Source: Poecilobothrus nobilitatus (taxonomy: Eukaryota > Arthropoda > Insecta > Diptera > Dolichopodidae). Taken from it: a DNA stretch of 64,000 nt. The position numbers were made by a program, and so were the translations under genes. The stretch covers positions 42,052,496-42,116,495 of the forward strand of contig OX352774.1 of the NCBI GenBank assembly GCA_947095535.1, given 5' to 3'. Positions 24,301 through 38,326 of the stretch are shown piece after piece (position 1 is the stretch's first letter; each line of letters opens with the position of its first letter). Under the pieces are notes generated by a model. The model was not told the DNA's origin, ran no database searches, and saw nothing but the letters and a program-made list of their open reading frames with translations.

Positions 24301-27300
24301 AATTGATTTCCTTATTTAAAATAAAAATTTTTGGTGCAAGAACCACATTTTTCGACAATACGACGTATTTTTCAATAATATGAAATAAAATTTAATTTTC
24401 AAAATCTTTAAACTCAATTTTAACCCATTTAGAAGCGTAATTTCGAGTTTTTAATCGAATTTTTGTATCAAAATATTTCTTTCACGAAAATTCAATATTT
24501 GTATGAAAAATATTAAATTTTAGTAACAAATTGATTTCCTTATTTAAAACAAAAATTTTAGTTACAGAGCCACATTTTTGGACCATACGAGGTATTTTTC
24601 AATAAAAAAATTAAATTTAATTTTCAAAATCTTTAAACTCAATTTTAACCCATTTAGAAGCGTATTTTCGAGTGTTTAATCGAATTTTTGTATCAAAATA
24701 TTTCTTTCACGAAAATTCAATATTTGTATGAAAAATATTAAATTTTAGTAACAAATTGATTTGCTTATTTAAAACAAAAATTTTTGGTGCAAGAACCACA
24801 TTTTTCGACAATACGACGTATTTTTCAATAATATGAAATAAAATTTAATTTTCAAAATCTTTAAACTCAATTTTAACCCATTTAGAAGCGTAATTTCGAG
24901 TTTTTAATCGAATTTTTGTATCAAAATATTTCTTTCACGAAAATTCAACATTTGTATGAAAAATATTAAATTTTAGTAACAAATTGATTTCCTTATTTAA
25001 AATAAAAATTTTTGGTGCAAGAACCACATTTTTCGACAATACGACGTATTTTTCAATAATATGAAATAAAATTTAATTTTCAAAATCTTTAAACTCAATT
25101 TTAACCCATTTAGAAGCGTAATTTCGAGTTTTTAATCGAATTTTTGTATCAAAATATTTCTTTCACGAAAATTCAATATTTGTATGAAAAATATTAAATT
25201 TTAGTAACAAATTGATTTGCTTATTTAAAACAAAAATTTTAGGTAAAGAGCCACATTTTTGGACCATACGAGGTATTTTTCAATAAAAAAAATAAAATTT
25301 AATGTTCAAAATCTTTAAACTCAATTTTAACCCATTTAGAAGCGTATTTTCGAGTTTTTAATCGAATTTTTGTATCAAAATATTTCTTTCACGAAAATTC
25401 AACATTTGTATGAAAAATATTAAATTTTAGTAACAAATTGATTTCCTTATTTAAAATAAAAATTTTTGGTGCAAGAACCACATTTTTCGACAATACGACG
25501 TATTTTTCAATAATATGAAATAAAATTTAATTTTCAAAATCTTTAAACTCAATTTTAACCCATTTAGAAGCGTAATTTTGAGTTTTTAATCGAATTTTTG
25601 TATCAAAATATTTCTTTCACGAAAATTCAATATTTGTATGAAAAATATTAAATTTTAGTAACAAATTGATTTGCTTATTTAAAACAAAAATTTTAGGTAA
25701 AGAGCCACATTTTTGGACCATACTAGGTATTTTTCAATAAAAAAAATAAAATTTAATGTTCAAAATCTTTAAACTCAATTTTAACCCATTTAGAAGCGTA
25801 TTTTCGAATTTTTAATCGAATTTTTGTATCAAAATATTTCTTTCACGAAAATTCAACATTTGTATGAAAAATATTAAATTTTAGTAACAAATTGATTTCC
25901 TTATTTAAAATAAAAATTTTTGGTGCAAGAACCACATTTTTCGACAATACGACGTATTTTTCAATAATATGAAATAAAATTTAATTTTCAAAATCTTTAA
26001 ACTCAATTTTAACCCATTTAGAAGCGTAATTTCGAGTTTTTAATCGAATTTTTGTATCAAAATATTTCTTTCACGAAAATTCAATATTTGTATGAAAAAT
26101 ATTAAATTTTAGTAACAAATTGATTTGCTTATTTAAAAAAAAATTTTAGGTAAAGAGCCACATTTTTGGACCATACGAGGTATTTTTCAATAAAAAAAAT
26201 AAAATTTAATGTTCAAAATCTTTAAACTCAATTTTAACCCATTTAGAAGCGTAATTTCGAGTTTTTAATCGAATTTTTGTATCAAAATATTTCTTTCACG
26301 AAAATTCAATATTTGTATGAAAAATATTAAATTTTAGTAACAAATTGATTTGCTTATTTAAAACAAAAATTTTAGGTAAAGAGCCACATTTTTGGACCAT
26401 ACGAGGTATTTTTCAATAAAAAAAATAAAATTTAATGTTCAAAATCTTTAAACTCAATTTTAACCCATTTAGAAGCGTATTTTCGAGTTTTTAATCGAAT
26501 TTTTGTATCAAAATATTTCTTTCACGAAAATTCAATATTTGTATGAAAAATATTAAATTTTAGTAACAAATTGATTTGCTTATTTAAAACAAAAATTTTA
26601 GGTAAAGAGCCACATTTTTGGACCATACGAGGTATTTTTCAATAAAAAAAATAAAATTTAATGTTCAAAATCTTTAAACTCAATTTTAACCCATTTAGAA
26701 GCGTAATTTCGAGTTTTTAATCGAATTTTTGTATCAAAATATTTCTTTCACGAAAATTCAATATTTGTATGAAAAATATTAAATTTTAGTAACAAATTGA
26801 TTTGCTTATTTAAAAAAAAATTTTAGGTAAAGAGCCACATTTTTGGACCATACGAGGTATTTTTCAATAAAAAAAATAAAATTTAATGTTCAAAATCTTT
26901 AAACTCAATTTTAACCCATTTAGAAGCGTAATTTCGAGTTTTTAATCGAATTTTTGTATCAAAATATTTCTTTCACGAAAATTCAATATTTGTATGAAAA
27001 ATATTAAATTTTAGTAACAAATTGATTTGCTTATTTAAAACAAAAATTTTAGGTAAAGAGCCACATTTTTGGACCATACGAGGTATTTTTCAATAAAAAA
27101 AATAAAATTTAATGTTCAAAATCTTTAAACTCAATTTTAACCCATTTAGAAGCGTATTTTCGAGTTTTTAATCGAATTTTTGTATCAAAATATTTCTTTC
27201 ACGAAAATTCAACATTTGTATGAAAAATATTAAATTTTAGTAACAAATTGATTTCCTTATTTAAAATAAAAATTTTTGGTGCAAGAACCACATTTTTGGA

Positions 27301-29990
27301 CAATACGACGTATTTTTCAATAATATGAAATAAAATTTAATTTTCAAAATCTTTAAACTCAATTTTAACCCATTTAGAAGCGTAATTTCGAGTTTTTAAT
27401 CGAATTTTTGTATCAAAATATTTCTTTCACGAAAATTCAATATTTGTATGAAAAATATTAAATTTTAGTAACAAATTGATTTGCTTATTTAAAACAAAAA
27501 TTTTAGGTAAAGAGCCACATTTTTGGACCATACGAGGTATTTTTCAATAAAAAAAATAAAATTTAATATTCAAAATCTTTAAACTCAATTTTAACCCATT
27601 TAGAAGCGTATTTTCGAGTTTTTAATCGAATTTTTGTATCAAAATATTTCTTTCACGAAAATTCAACATTTGTATGAAAAATATTAAATTTTAGTAACAA
27701 ATTGATTTCCTTATTTAAAATAAAAATTTTTGGTGCAAGAACCACATTTTTCGACAATACGACGTATTTTTCAATAATATGAAATAAAATTTAATTTTCA
27801 AAATCTTTAAACTCAATTTTAACCCATTTAGAAGCGTAATTTCGAGTTTTTAATCGAATTTTTGTATCAAAATATTTCTTTCACGAAAATTCAATATTTG
27901 TATGAAAAATATTAAATTTTAGTAACAAATTGATTTGCTTATTTAAAACAAAAATTTTAGGTAAAGAGCCACAGTTTTGGACCATACGAGGTATTTTTCA
28001 ATAAAAAAAATAAAATTTAATGTTCAAAATCTTTAAACTCAATTTTAACCCATTTAGAAGCGTATTTTCGAGTTTTTAATCGAATTTTTGTATCAAAATA
28101 TTTCTTTCACGAAAATTCAATATTTGTATGAAAAATATTAAATTTTAGTAACAAATTGATTTCCTTATTTAAAACAAAAATTTTAGTTACAGAGCCACAT
28201 TTTTGGACCATACGAGGTATTTTTCAATAAAAAAATTAAATTTAATTTTCAAAATCTTTAAACTCAATTTTAACCCATTTAGAAGCGTATTTTCGAGTGT
28301 TTAATCGAATTTTTGTATCAAAATATTTCTTTCACGAAAATTCAATATTTGTATGAAAAATATTAAATTTTAGTAAAAAATTGATTTCCTTATTTAAAAT
28401 AAAAATTTTTGTTGCAAGAACCACATTTTTGGACAATACGAGGTATTTTTCAATAAACTAAATAAAATTTAATTTTCAAAATCTTTAAACTCAATTTTAA
28501 CCCATTTAGAAGCGTATTTTCGAGTTTTTAATCGAATTTTTGTATCAAAATATTTCTTTCACGAAAATTCAATATTTGTATGAAAAATATTAAATTTTAG
28601 TAAACAATTGATTTCCTTATTTAAAATAAAAATTTTTGGTGCAAGAACCACATTTTTGGACAATACGAGGTATTTTTCAATAAACTAAATAAAATTTAAT
28701 TTTCAAAATCTTTAAACTCAATTTTAACCCATTTAGAAGCGTAATTTCGAGTTTTTAATCGAATTTTTGTATCAAAATATTTCTTTCACGAAAATTCAAT
28801 ATTTGTATGAAAAATATTAAATTTTAGTAACAAATTGATTTGCTTATTTAAAAAAAAATTTTAGGTAAAGAGCCACATTTTTGGACCATACGAGGTATTT
28901 TTCAATAAAAAAAATAAAATTTAATGTTCAAAATCTTTAAACTCAATTTTAACCCATTTAGAAGCGTAATTTCGAGTTTTTAATCGAATTTTTGTATCAA
29001 AATATTTCTTTCACGAAAATTCAATATTTGTATGAAAAATATTAAATTTTAGTAACAAATTGATTTGCTTATTTAAAACAAAAATTTTAGGTAAAGAGCC
29101 ACATTTTTGGACCATACGAGGTATTTTTCAATAAAAAAAATAAAATTTAATGTTCAAAATCTTTAAACTCAATTTTAACCCATTTAGAAGCGTATTTTCG
29201 AGTTTTTAATCGAATTTTTGTATCAAAATATTTCTTTCACGAAAATTCAACATTTGTATGAAAAATATTAAATTTTAGTAACAAATTGATTTCCTTATTT
29301 AAAATAAAAATTTTTGGTGCAAGAACCACATTTTTCGACAATACGACGTATTTTTCAATAATATGAAATAAAATTTAATTTTCAAAATCTTTAAACTCAA
29401 TTTTAACCCATTTAGAAGCGTAATTTCGAGTTTTTAATCGAATTTTTGTATCAAAATATTTCTTTCACGAAAATTCAATATTTGTATGAAAAATATTAAA
29501 TTTTAGTAACAAATTGATTTGCTTATTTAAAAAAAAATTTTAGGTAAAGAGCCACATTTTTGGACCATACGAGGTATTTTTCAATAAAAAAAATAAAATT
29601 TAATGTTCAAAATCTTTAAACTCAATTTTAACCCATTTAGAAGCGTAATTTCGAGTTTTTAATCGAATTTTTGTATCAAAATATTTCTTTCACGAAAATT
29701 CAATATTTGTATGAAAAATATTAAATTTTAGTAACAAATTGATTTGCTTATTTAAAACAAAAATTTTAGGTAAAGAGCCACATTTTTGGACCATACGAGG
29801 TATTTTTCAATAAAAAAAATAAAATTTAATGTTCAAAATCTTTAAACTCAATTTTAACCCATTTAGAAGCGTATTTTCGAGTTTTTAATCGAATTTTTGT
29901 ATCAAAATATTTCTTTCACGAAAATTCAATATTTGTATGAAAAATATTAAATTTTAGTAACAAATTGATTTCCTTATTTAAAACAAAAAT
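21360..29990. repeat. Homogenised two-variant (A/B) domain of array 2
   Basis: Two monomer types make up almost all of this domain. Type A has 'ggtaaagagccac', 'ggaccatacgagg' and 'ttaatgttcaaaatc'. Type B has 'tttttggtgcaagaacc', 'ttcgacaatacgacg' and 'aataatatgaaataaaat'. Reading about 21391-28000 gives mixed runs such as ABBABAABBBAABB, not strict alternation. A marker deletion ('tttaaaaaaaaatttt') in type A recurs at 22501, 23636, 26132, 26809, 28847 and 29526, at spacings close to multiples of 227 (1135, 2496, 677, 2038, 679). Within each type the copies are almost identical, more so than elsewhere in the array. Confidence 0.8.
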
Positions 29991-30009
29991 TTTAGGTACA
30001 GAGCCACAT

Positions 30010-30210
30010 TTTTGGACCATACGAGGTATTTTTCAATAAAAAAATTAAATTTAATTTTCAAAATCTTTAAACTCAATTTTAACCCATTTAGAAGCGTATT
30101 TTTGTATCAAAGTTTTTTTAATCAAAGAGTTTTTAATCGAATTTTTGTATCAAAATATTTCTTTAACGAAAATTCAATATTTGTTTCCTTATTTAAAACA
30201 AAAATTTTAG
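30010..30210. repeat. Rearranged satellite monomer
   Basis: A monomer in which 'gcgtatttttgtatcaaag' is followed by an extra 'tttttttaatcaaagag', and the next monomer lacks the usual 'gtatgaaaaatatt...acaaattg' segment ('aatatttgtttcctt'). Only this rearrangement opens a frame of about 80 codons; nothing suggests that it is translated. Confidence 0.7.
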
Positions 30211-31899
30211 GTACAGAGCCACATTTTTGGACCATACGAGGTATTTTTCAATAAAAAAATTAAATTTAATTTTCAAAATCTTTAAACTCAATTTTAACCC
30301 ATTTAGAAGCGTATTTTCGAGTTTTTAATCGAATTTTTGTATCAAAATATTTCTTTCACGAAAATTCAATATTTGTATGAAAAATATTAAATTTTAGTAA
30401 CAAATTGATTTCCTTATTTAAAACAAAAATTTTAGGTACACAGCCACATTTTTGGACAATACGAGGTATTTTTCAATAAAAAAGATAAAATTTAATTTTC
30501 AAAATCTTTTAACTCAATTTTAACCCATTTAAAAGCGTATTTTCGAGTTTTAAATCGAATTTTTGTATCAAAGTATTTCTTTCACGAAAATTCAATATTT
30601 GTATGAAAAATATTAAATTTTAGTAACAAATTGATTTCCTTATTTAAAACAAAAATTTTAGGTACACAGCCGCATTTTTGGACAATACGAGGTATTTTTC
30701 AATAAAAAAGATAAAATTTAATTTTCAAAATCTTTCAACTCAATTTTAACCCATTTAAAAGCGTATTTTCGAGTTTTAAATCGAATTTTTGTATCAAAGT
30801 ATTTCTTTCACGAAAATTCAATATTTGTATGAAAAATATTAAATTTTAGTAACAAATTGATTTCCTTATTTAAAACTAAAATTTTAGGTACAGAACCACA
30901 TTTTTGAACAATACGACGTATTTTTCAATAAAAAAGATAAAATTTAATTTTCAAAATCTTTCAACTCAATTTTAACCCATTTAAAAGCGTATTTTCGAGT
31001 TTTAAATCGAATTTTTGTATCAAAGTATTTCTTTCACGAAAATTCAATATTTGTATGAAAAATATTAAATTTTAGTAACAAATTGATTTCCTTATTTAAA
31101 ACTAAAATTTTAGGTACAGAACCACATTTTTGAACAATACGACGTATTTTTCAATAAAAAAGATAAAATTTAATTTTCAAAATCTTTCAACTCAATTTTA
31201 ACCCATTTAGAAGCGTATTTTCGAGTTTTTAATCGAATTTTTGTATCAAAATATTTCTTTTACGAAAATTCAATATTTGTATGAAAAATATTAAATTTTA
31301 GTAACAAATTGATTTCCTTATTTAAAACAAAAATTTTAGGTACAGAACCACATTTTTGAACAATACGACGTATTTTTCAATAAAAAAGATAAAATTTAAT
31401 TTTCAAAATCTTTCAACTCAATTTTAACCCATTTAGAAGCGTATTTTCGAGTTTTTAATCGAATTTTTGTATCAAAATATTTCTTTCACGAAAATTCAAT
31501 ATTTGTATGAAAAATATTAAATTTTAGTAACAAATTGATTTCCTATTTAAAACAAAAATTTTAGGTGCAAGAACCACATTTTTGGACAATACGAGGTATT
31601 TTTCAATAACATAAAATAAAATTTAATTTTCAAAATCTTTAAACTCAATTTTAACCCATTTAAAAGCGTATTTTCAAGTTTTTAATCGAAATTTGTATCA
31701 AAATATTTGTTTCACGAAAATTCAATAGTTGTATGAAAAATATTAAATTTTAGTAACAAATTGATTTCCTTATTTAAAAAAAAAATTTTAGGTGCAAGAA
31801 CCACATTTTTGGACAATACGAGGTATTTTTCAATAAAAAAAATAAAATTTAATTTTCAAAATCTTTAAACTCAATTTTAACCCATTTAAAAGCGTATTT

Positions 31900-34800
31900 T
31901 CAAGTTTTTAATCGAATTTTTGTATCAAAATATTTCTTTCACGAAAATTCAATATTTGTATGGAAAATATTAAATTTTAGTAACAAATTGATTTCCTTAT
32001 TTAAAACAAAAATTTTAGGTGCAAGAACCACATTTTTGGACAATACGAGGTATTTTTCAATAAAAAAAATAAAATTTAATTTTCAAAATCTTTAAACTCA
32101 ATTTCAACCCATTTAGAAGCGTATTTTCGAGTTTTTAATCGAATTTTTAAAAATATATCATGTATCAAAATATTTCTTTCACGAAAATTCAATATGTGTA
32201 TGAAAAATATTGAATTTTAGTAACAAATTGATTTCCTATTCAAAACAAAAATTTTAGGTGCAAGAACCACATTTTTGGACAATACGAGGTATTTTTCAAT
32301 AAAAAAAATAAAATTTAATTTTCAAAATCTTTAAACTCAATTTTAACCCATTTAAAAGCGTATTTTCAAGTTTTTAATCGAATTTTTGTATCAAAATATT
32401 TCTTTCACGAAAATTCAATATTTGTATGAAAAATATTGAATTTTAGTAACAAATTGATTTCCTATTCAAAACAAAAATTTTAGGTACAGACTCACATTTT
32501 TGGACAATACGACGTATTTTTCAATAAAATAAAATAAAATTTAATTTTCAAAATCTTTAAACTCAATTTTAACCCATTTAACACAAATCGAATTTTTACA
32601 TCAAAATATTTCTTTCACGATAATTCAATATTTGTCTGAAAAATATTAAATTTTAGTAACAAATTGATTTCCTTATTTAAAACAAAAATTTTAGGTACAG
32701 AGCCACATTTTTGGACAATACGACGTATTTTTCAATAAAATAAAATAAAATTTAATTTTCAAAATATTTAAACTCAATTTTAACCCATTTAGAAGCCTAT
32801 TTTCGAGTTTTTAATCGAATTTTTGCATCAAAATATTTCTTTCACGATAATTCAATATTTGTATGAAAAATATTAAATTTTAGTAACAAATTGATTTCCT
32901 ATTCAAAACAAAAATTTTAGGTACAGACTCACATTTTTGGACAATACGAGGTATTTTTCAATAAAAAAAATAAAATTTAATTTTCAAAATCTTTAAACTC
33001 AATTTTAACCCATTTAAAAGCGTATTTTCAAGTTTTTAATCGAATTTTTGTATCAAAATATTTCTTTCACGAAAATTCAATATTTGTATGAAAAATATTG
33101 AATTTTAGTAACAAATTGATTTCCTATTCAAAACAAAAATTTTAGGTACAGAGCAACATTTTTGGACAATACGACGTATTTTTCAATAAAAAAAATAAAA
33201 TTTAATTTTCAAAATCGTTAACCTCAATTTCAACCCATTTAGAACCGTATTTTCGAGTTTTTAATCGAATTTTTGCATCAAAATATTTCTTTCACGAAAA
33301 TTCAATATTTGTATGAAAAATATTAAATTTTAGTAACAAATTGATTTCCTTATTTAAAACAAAAATTTTAGGTACACAGCCACATTTTTGGACAATACGA
33401 CGTATTTTTCAATAAAAAAGATAAAATTTAATTTTCAAAATCTTTCAACTCAATTTTAACCCATTTAGAAGCGTATTTTCAAGTTTTTAATCGAATTTTT
33501 GTATCAAAATATTTCTTTCACGAAAATTCAATATTTGTATGAAAAATATTAAATTTTAGTAACAAATTGATTTCCTTATTTAAAACAAAAATTTTAGGTA
33601 CACAGCCACATTTTTGGACAATACGACGTATTTTTCAATAAAATATAAAATTTAATTTTCAAAATCTTTAAACTCAATTTTAACCCATTTAGAAGCGTAT
33701 TTTCGAGTTTTTAATCGAATTTTCGTATCAAAATATTTCTTTCACGAAAATTCAATATTTGTATGAAAAATATTAAATTTTAGTAACAAATTGATTTCCT
33801 TATTTAAAACAAAAATTTTAGGTACACAGCCACATTTTTCGACAATACGACGTATTTTTCAATAAAATAAAATAAAATTTAATTTTCAAAATCTTTAAAC
33901 TCAATTTTAACCCATTTAACCCAAATCGAATTTTTACATCAAAATATATCTTTCACGAAAATTCAATATTTGTATGAAAAATATTAAATTTTAGTAACAA
34001 ATTGATTTCCTTATTTAAAACAAAAATTTTAGGTACACAGCCAAATTTATGGACAATACGAGGTATTTTTCAATAAAAAAGATAAAATTTAATTTTCAAA
34101 ATCTTTTAACTCAATTTTAACCCATTTAAAAGCGTATTTTCGAGTTTTAAATCGAATTTTTGTATCAAAGTATTTCTTTCACGAAAATTCAATATTTGTA
34201 TGAAAAATATTAAATTTTAGTAACAAATTGATTTCCTTATTTAAAACAAAAATTTTAGGTACACAGCCACATTTTTCGACAATACGACGTATTTTTCAAT
34301 AAAATAAAATAAAATTTAATTTTCAAAATCTTTAAACTCAATTTTAACCCATTTAACCCAAATCGAATTTTTACATCAAAATATATCTTTCACGAAAATT
34401 CAATATTTGTATGAAAAATATTAAATTTTAGTAACAAATTGATTTCCTTATTTAAAACAAAAATTTTAGGTACACAGCCACATTTTTGGACAATACGACG
34501 TATTTTTCAATAAAAAAGATAAAATTTAATTTTCAAAATCTTTCAACTCAATTTTAACCCATTTAGAAGCGTATTTTCAAGTTTTTAATCGAATTTTTGT
34601 ATCAAAATATTTCTTTCACGAAAATTCAATATTTGTATGAAAAATATTAAATTTTAGTAACAAATTGATTTCCTTATTTAAAACAAAAATTTTAGGTACA
34701 CAGCCACATTTTTGGACAATACGACGTATTTTTCAATAAAATATAAAATTTAATTTTCAAAATCTTTAAACTCAATTTTAACCCATTTAGAAGCGTATTT

Positions 34801-37800
34801 TCGAGTTTTTAATCGAATTTTCGTATCAAAATATTTCTTTCACGAAAATTCAATATTTGTATGAAAAATATTAAATTTTAGTAACAAATTGATTTCCTTA
34901 TTTAAAACAAAAATTTTAGGTACAGAACCACATTTTTGAACAATACGACGTATTTTTCAATAAAAAAGATAAAATTTAATTTTCAAAATCTTTAAACTCA
35001 ATTTTAACCCATTTAACCCAAATCGAATTTTTACATCAAAATATATCTTTCACGAAAATTCAATATTTGTATGAAAAATATTAAATTTTAGTAACAAATT
35101 GATTTCCTTATTTAAAACAAAAATTTTAGGTACACAGCCACATTTTTGGACAATACGACGTATTTTTCAATAAAAAAGATAAAATTTAATTTTCAAAATC
35201 TTTCAACTCAATTTTAACCCATTTAGAAGCGTATTTTCGATTTTTTAATCGAATTTTTGTATCAAAGTATTTCTTTCACGAAAATTCAATATTTGTATGA
35301 AAAATATTAAATTTTAGTAACAAATTGATTTCCTTATTTAAAACAAAAATTTTAGGTACAGAACCACATTTTTGAACAATACGACGTATTTTTCAATAAA
35401 AAAGATAAAATTTAATTTTCAAAATCTTTCAACTCAATTTTAACCCATTTAGAAGCGTATTTTCGAATATTTCTTTCACGAAAATTCAATATTTGTATGA
35501 AAAATATTAAATTTTAGTAACAAATTGATTTCCTTATTTAAAACAAAAATTTTAGGTACACAGCCAAATTTATGGACAATACGAGGTATTTTTCAATAAA
35601 AAAGATAAAATTTAATTTTCAAAATCTTTTAACTCAATTTTAACCCATTTAAAAGCGTATTTTCGAGTTTTAAATCGAATTTTTGTATCAAAGTATTTCT
35701 TTCACGAAAATTCAATATTTGTATGAAAAATATTAAATTTTAGTAACAAATTGATTTCCTATTTAAAACAAAAATTTTAGGTGCAAGAACCACATTTTTG
35801 GACAATACGAGGTATTTTTCAGTAAAATAAAATAAAATTTAATTTTCAAAATCTTTAAACTCAATTTCAACCCATTTAGAAGCGTATTTTCGAGTTTTTA
35901 ATCGAATTTTTGTATCAAAGTATTTTTTTCACGAAAATTCAATATTTGTATGAAAAATATTAAATTTTAGTAACAAATTGATTTCCTTATTTAAAACAAA
36001 AATTTTAGGTACAGAACCACATTTTTGAACAATACGACGTATTTTTCAATAAAAAAGATAAAATTTAATTTTCAAAATCTTTCAACTCAATTTTAACCCA
36101 TTTAGAAGCGTATTTTCGAGTTTTTAATCGAATTTTCGTATCAAAATATTTCTTTCACGAAAATTCAATATTTGTATGAAAAATATTAAATTTTAGTAAC
36201 AAATTGATTTCCTATTTAAAACAAAAATTTTAGGTGCAAGAACCACATTTTTGGACAATACGAGGTATTTTTCAATAAAATAAAATAAAATTTAATTTTC
36301 AAAATCTTTAAACTCAATTTTAACCCATTTAAAAGCGTATTTTCAAGTTTTTAATCGAAATTTGTATCACGAAAATTCAATAGTTGTATGAAAAATATTA
36401 AATTTTAGTAACAAATTGATTTCCTTATTTAAAAAAAAAATTTTAGGTGCAAGAACCACATTTTTGGACAATACGAGGTATTTTTCAATAAAAAAAATAA
36501 AATTTAATTTTCAAAATCTTTAAACTCAATTTTAACCCATTTAAAAGCGTATTTTCAAGTTTTTAATGGAATTTTTGTATCAAAATATTTCTTTCACGAT
36601 AATTCAATATTTGTATGAAAAATATTGAATTTTAGTAACAAATTGATTTCCTATTTAAAACAAAAATTTTAGGTGCAAGAACCACATTTTTGGACAATAC
36701 GAGGTATTTTTCAGTAAAATAAAATAAAATTTAACTTTCAAAATCTTTAAACTCAATTTCAACCCATTTAGAAGCGTATTTTCGAGTTTTTAATCGAATT
36801 TTTGTATCAAAGTATTTTTTTCACGAAAATTCAATATTTGTATAAAAAATATTAAATTTTAGTAACAAATTGATTTCCTATTTAAAACAAAAATTTTAGG
36901 TGCAAGAACCACATTTTTGGACAATACGAGGTATTTTTCAATAAAATAAAATAAAATTTAATTTTCAAAATCTTTAAACTCAATTTTAACCCATTTAAAA
37001 GCGTATTTTCAAGTTTTTAATCGAAATTTGTATCAAAATATTTGTTTCACGAAAATTCAATAGTTGTATGAAAAATATTAAATTTTAGTAACAAATTGAT
37101 TTCCTTATTTAAAAAAAAAATTTTAGGTGCAAGAACCACATTTTTGGACAATACGAGGTATTTTTCAATAAAAAAAATAAAATTTAATTTTCAAAATCTT
37201 TAAACTCAATTTTAACCCATTTAAAAGCGTATTTTCAAGTTTTTAATGGAATTTTTGTATCAAAATATTTCTTTCACGATAATTCAATATTTGTATGAAA
37301 AATATTGAATTTTAGTAACAAATTGATTTCCTATTCAAAACAAAAATTTTAGGTACAGAGCCACATTTTTGGACAATACGACGTATTTTTCAATAAAATA
37401 AAATAAAATTTAATTTTCAAAATCTTTAAACTCAATTTTAACCCATTTAGAAGCGTATTTTCGAGTTTTTAATCGAATTTTTGTATCAAAATATTTCTTT
37501 CACGAAAATTCAATATTTGTATGGAAAATATTAAATTTTAGTAACAAATTGATTTCCTTATTTAAAACAAAAATTTTAGGTGCAAGAACCACATTTTTGG
37601 ACAATACGAGGTATTTTTCAATAAAAAAAATAAAATTTAATTTTCAAAATCTTTAAACTCAATTTCAACCCATTTAGAAGCGTATTTTCGAGTTTTTAAT
37701 CGAATTTTTAAAAATATATCATGTATCAAAATATTTCTTTCACGAAAATTCAATATGTGTATGAAAAATATTGAATTTTAGTAACAAATTGATTTCCTAT

Positions 37801-38326
37801 TCAAAACAAAAATTTTAGGTGCAAGAACCACATTTTTGGACAATACGAGGTATTTTTCAATAAAAAAAATAAAATTTAATTTTCAAAATCTTTAAACTCA
37901 ATTTTAACCCATTTAAAAGCGTATTTTCAAGTTTTTAATCGAATTTTTGTATCAAAATATTTCTTTCACGAAAATTCAATATTTGTATGAAAAATATTGA
38001 ATTTTAGTAACAAATTGATTTCCTATTCAAAACAAAAATTTTAGGTACAGACCCACATTTTTGGACAATACGACGTATTTTTCAATAAAATAAAATAAAA
38101 TTTAATTTTCAAAATCTTTAAACTCAATTTTAACCCATTTAACACAAATCGAATTTTTACATCAAAATATTTCTTTCACGATAATTCAATATTTGTCTGA
38201 AAAATATTAAATTTTAGTAACAAATTGATTTCCTTATTTAAAACAAAAATTTTAGGTACAGAGCCACATTTTTGGACAATACGACGTATTTTTCAATAAA
38301 ATAAAATAAAATTTAATTTTCAAAAT
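31900..38326. repeat. Block duplication in array 2, offset 5561 bp
   Basis: About 31900-32765 matches about 37461-38326. Both carry an inserted 'aaaaatatatca' before 'tgtatcaaaat' (ending at 32160 and 37721), the 'caatatgtgtatg' variant, and a shortened monomer with 'cccatttaacacaaatcg' and 'tttgtctgaaaaat'. A further copy of the inserted motif is at 40848, and one with an extra A is at 42221. Confidence 0.75.
33365..34930. repeat. Block duplication in array 2, offset 1097 bp
   Basis: About 33365-33835 recurs at about 34462-34930, marked by 'aaatataaaattt' (33641 and 34738) and 'gaattttcgtatc'. Interleaved monomers lacking most of the 'agaagcgtattttcgag' segment ('cccatttaacccaaatcg') lie at 33911, 34348 and 35008. 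Confidence 0.7.

Noticed and set aside
30012..30254. 80-codon ORF in satellite
   Set aside because: It exists only because one monomer is rearranged; ordinary monomers have stops in this frame. Its start is also the satellite sequence itself.
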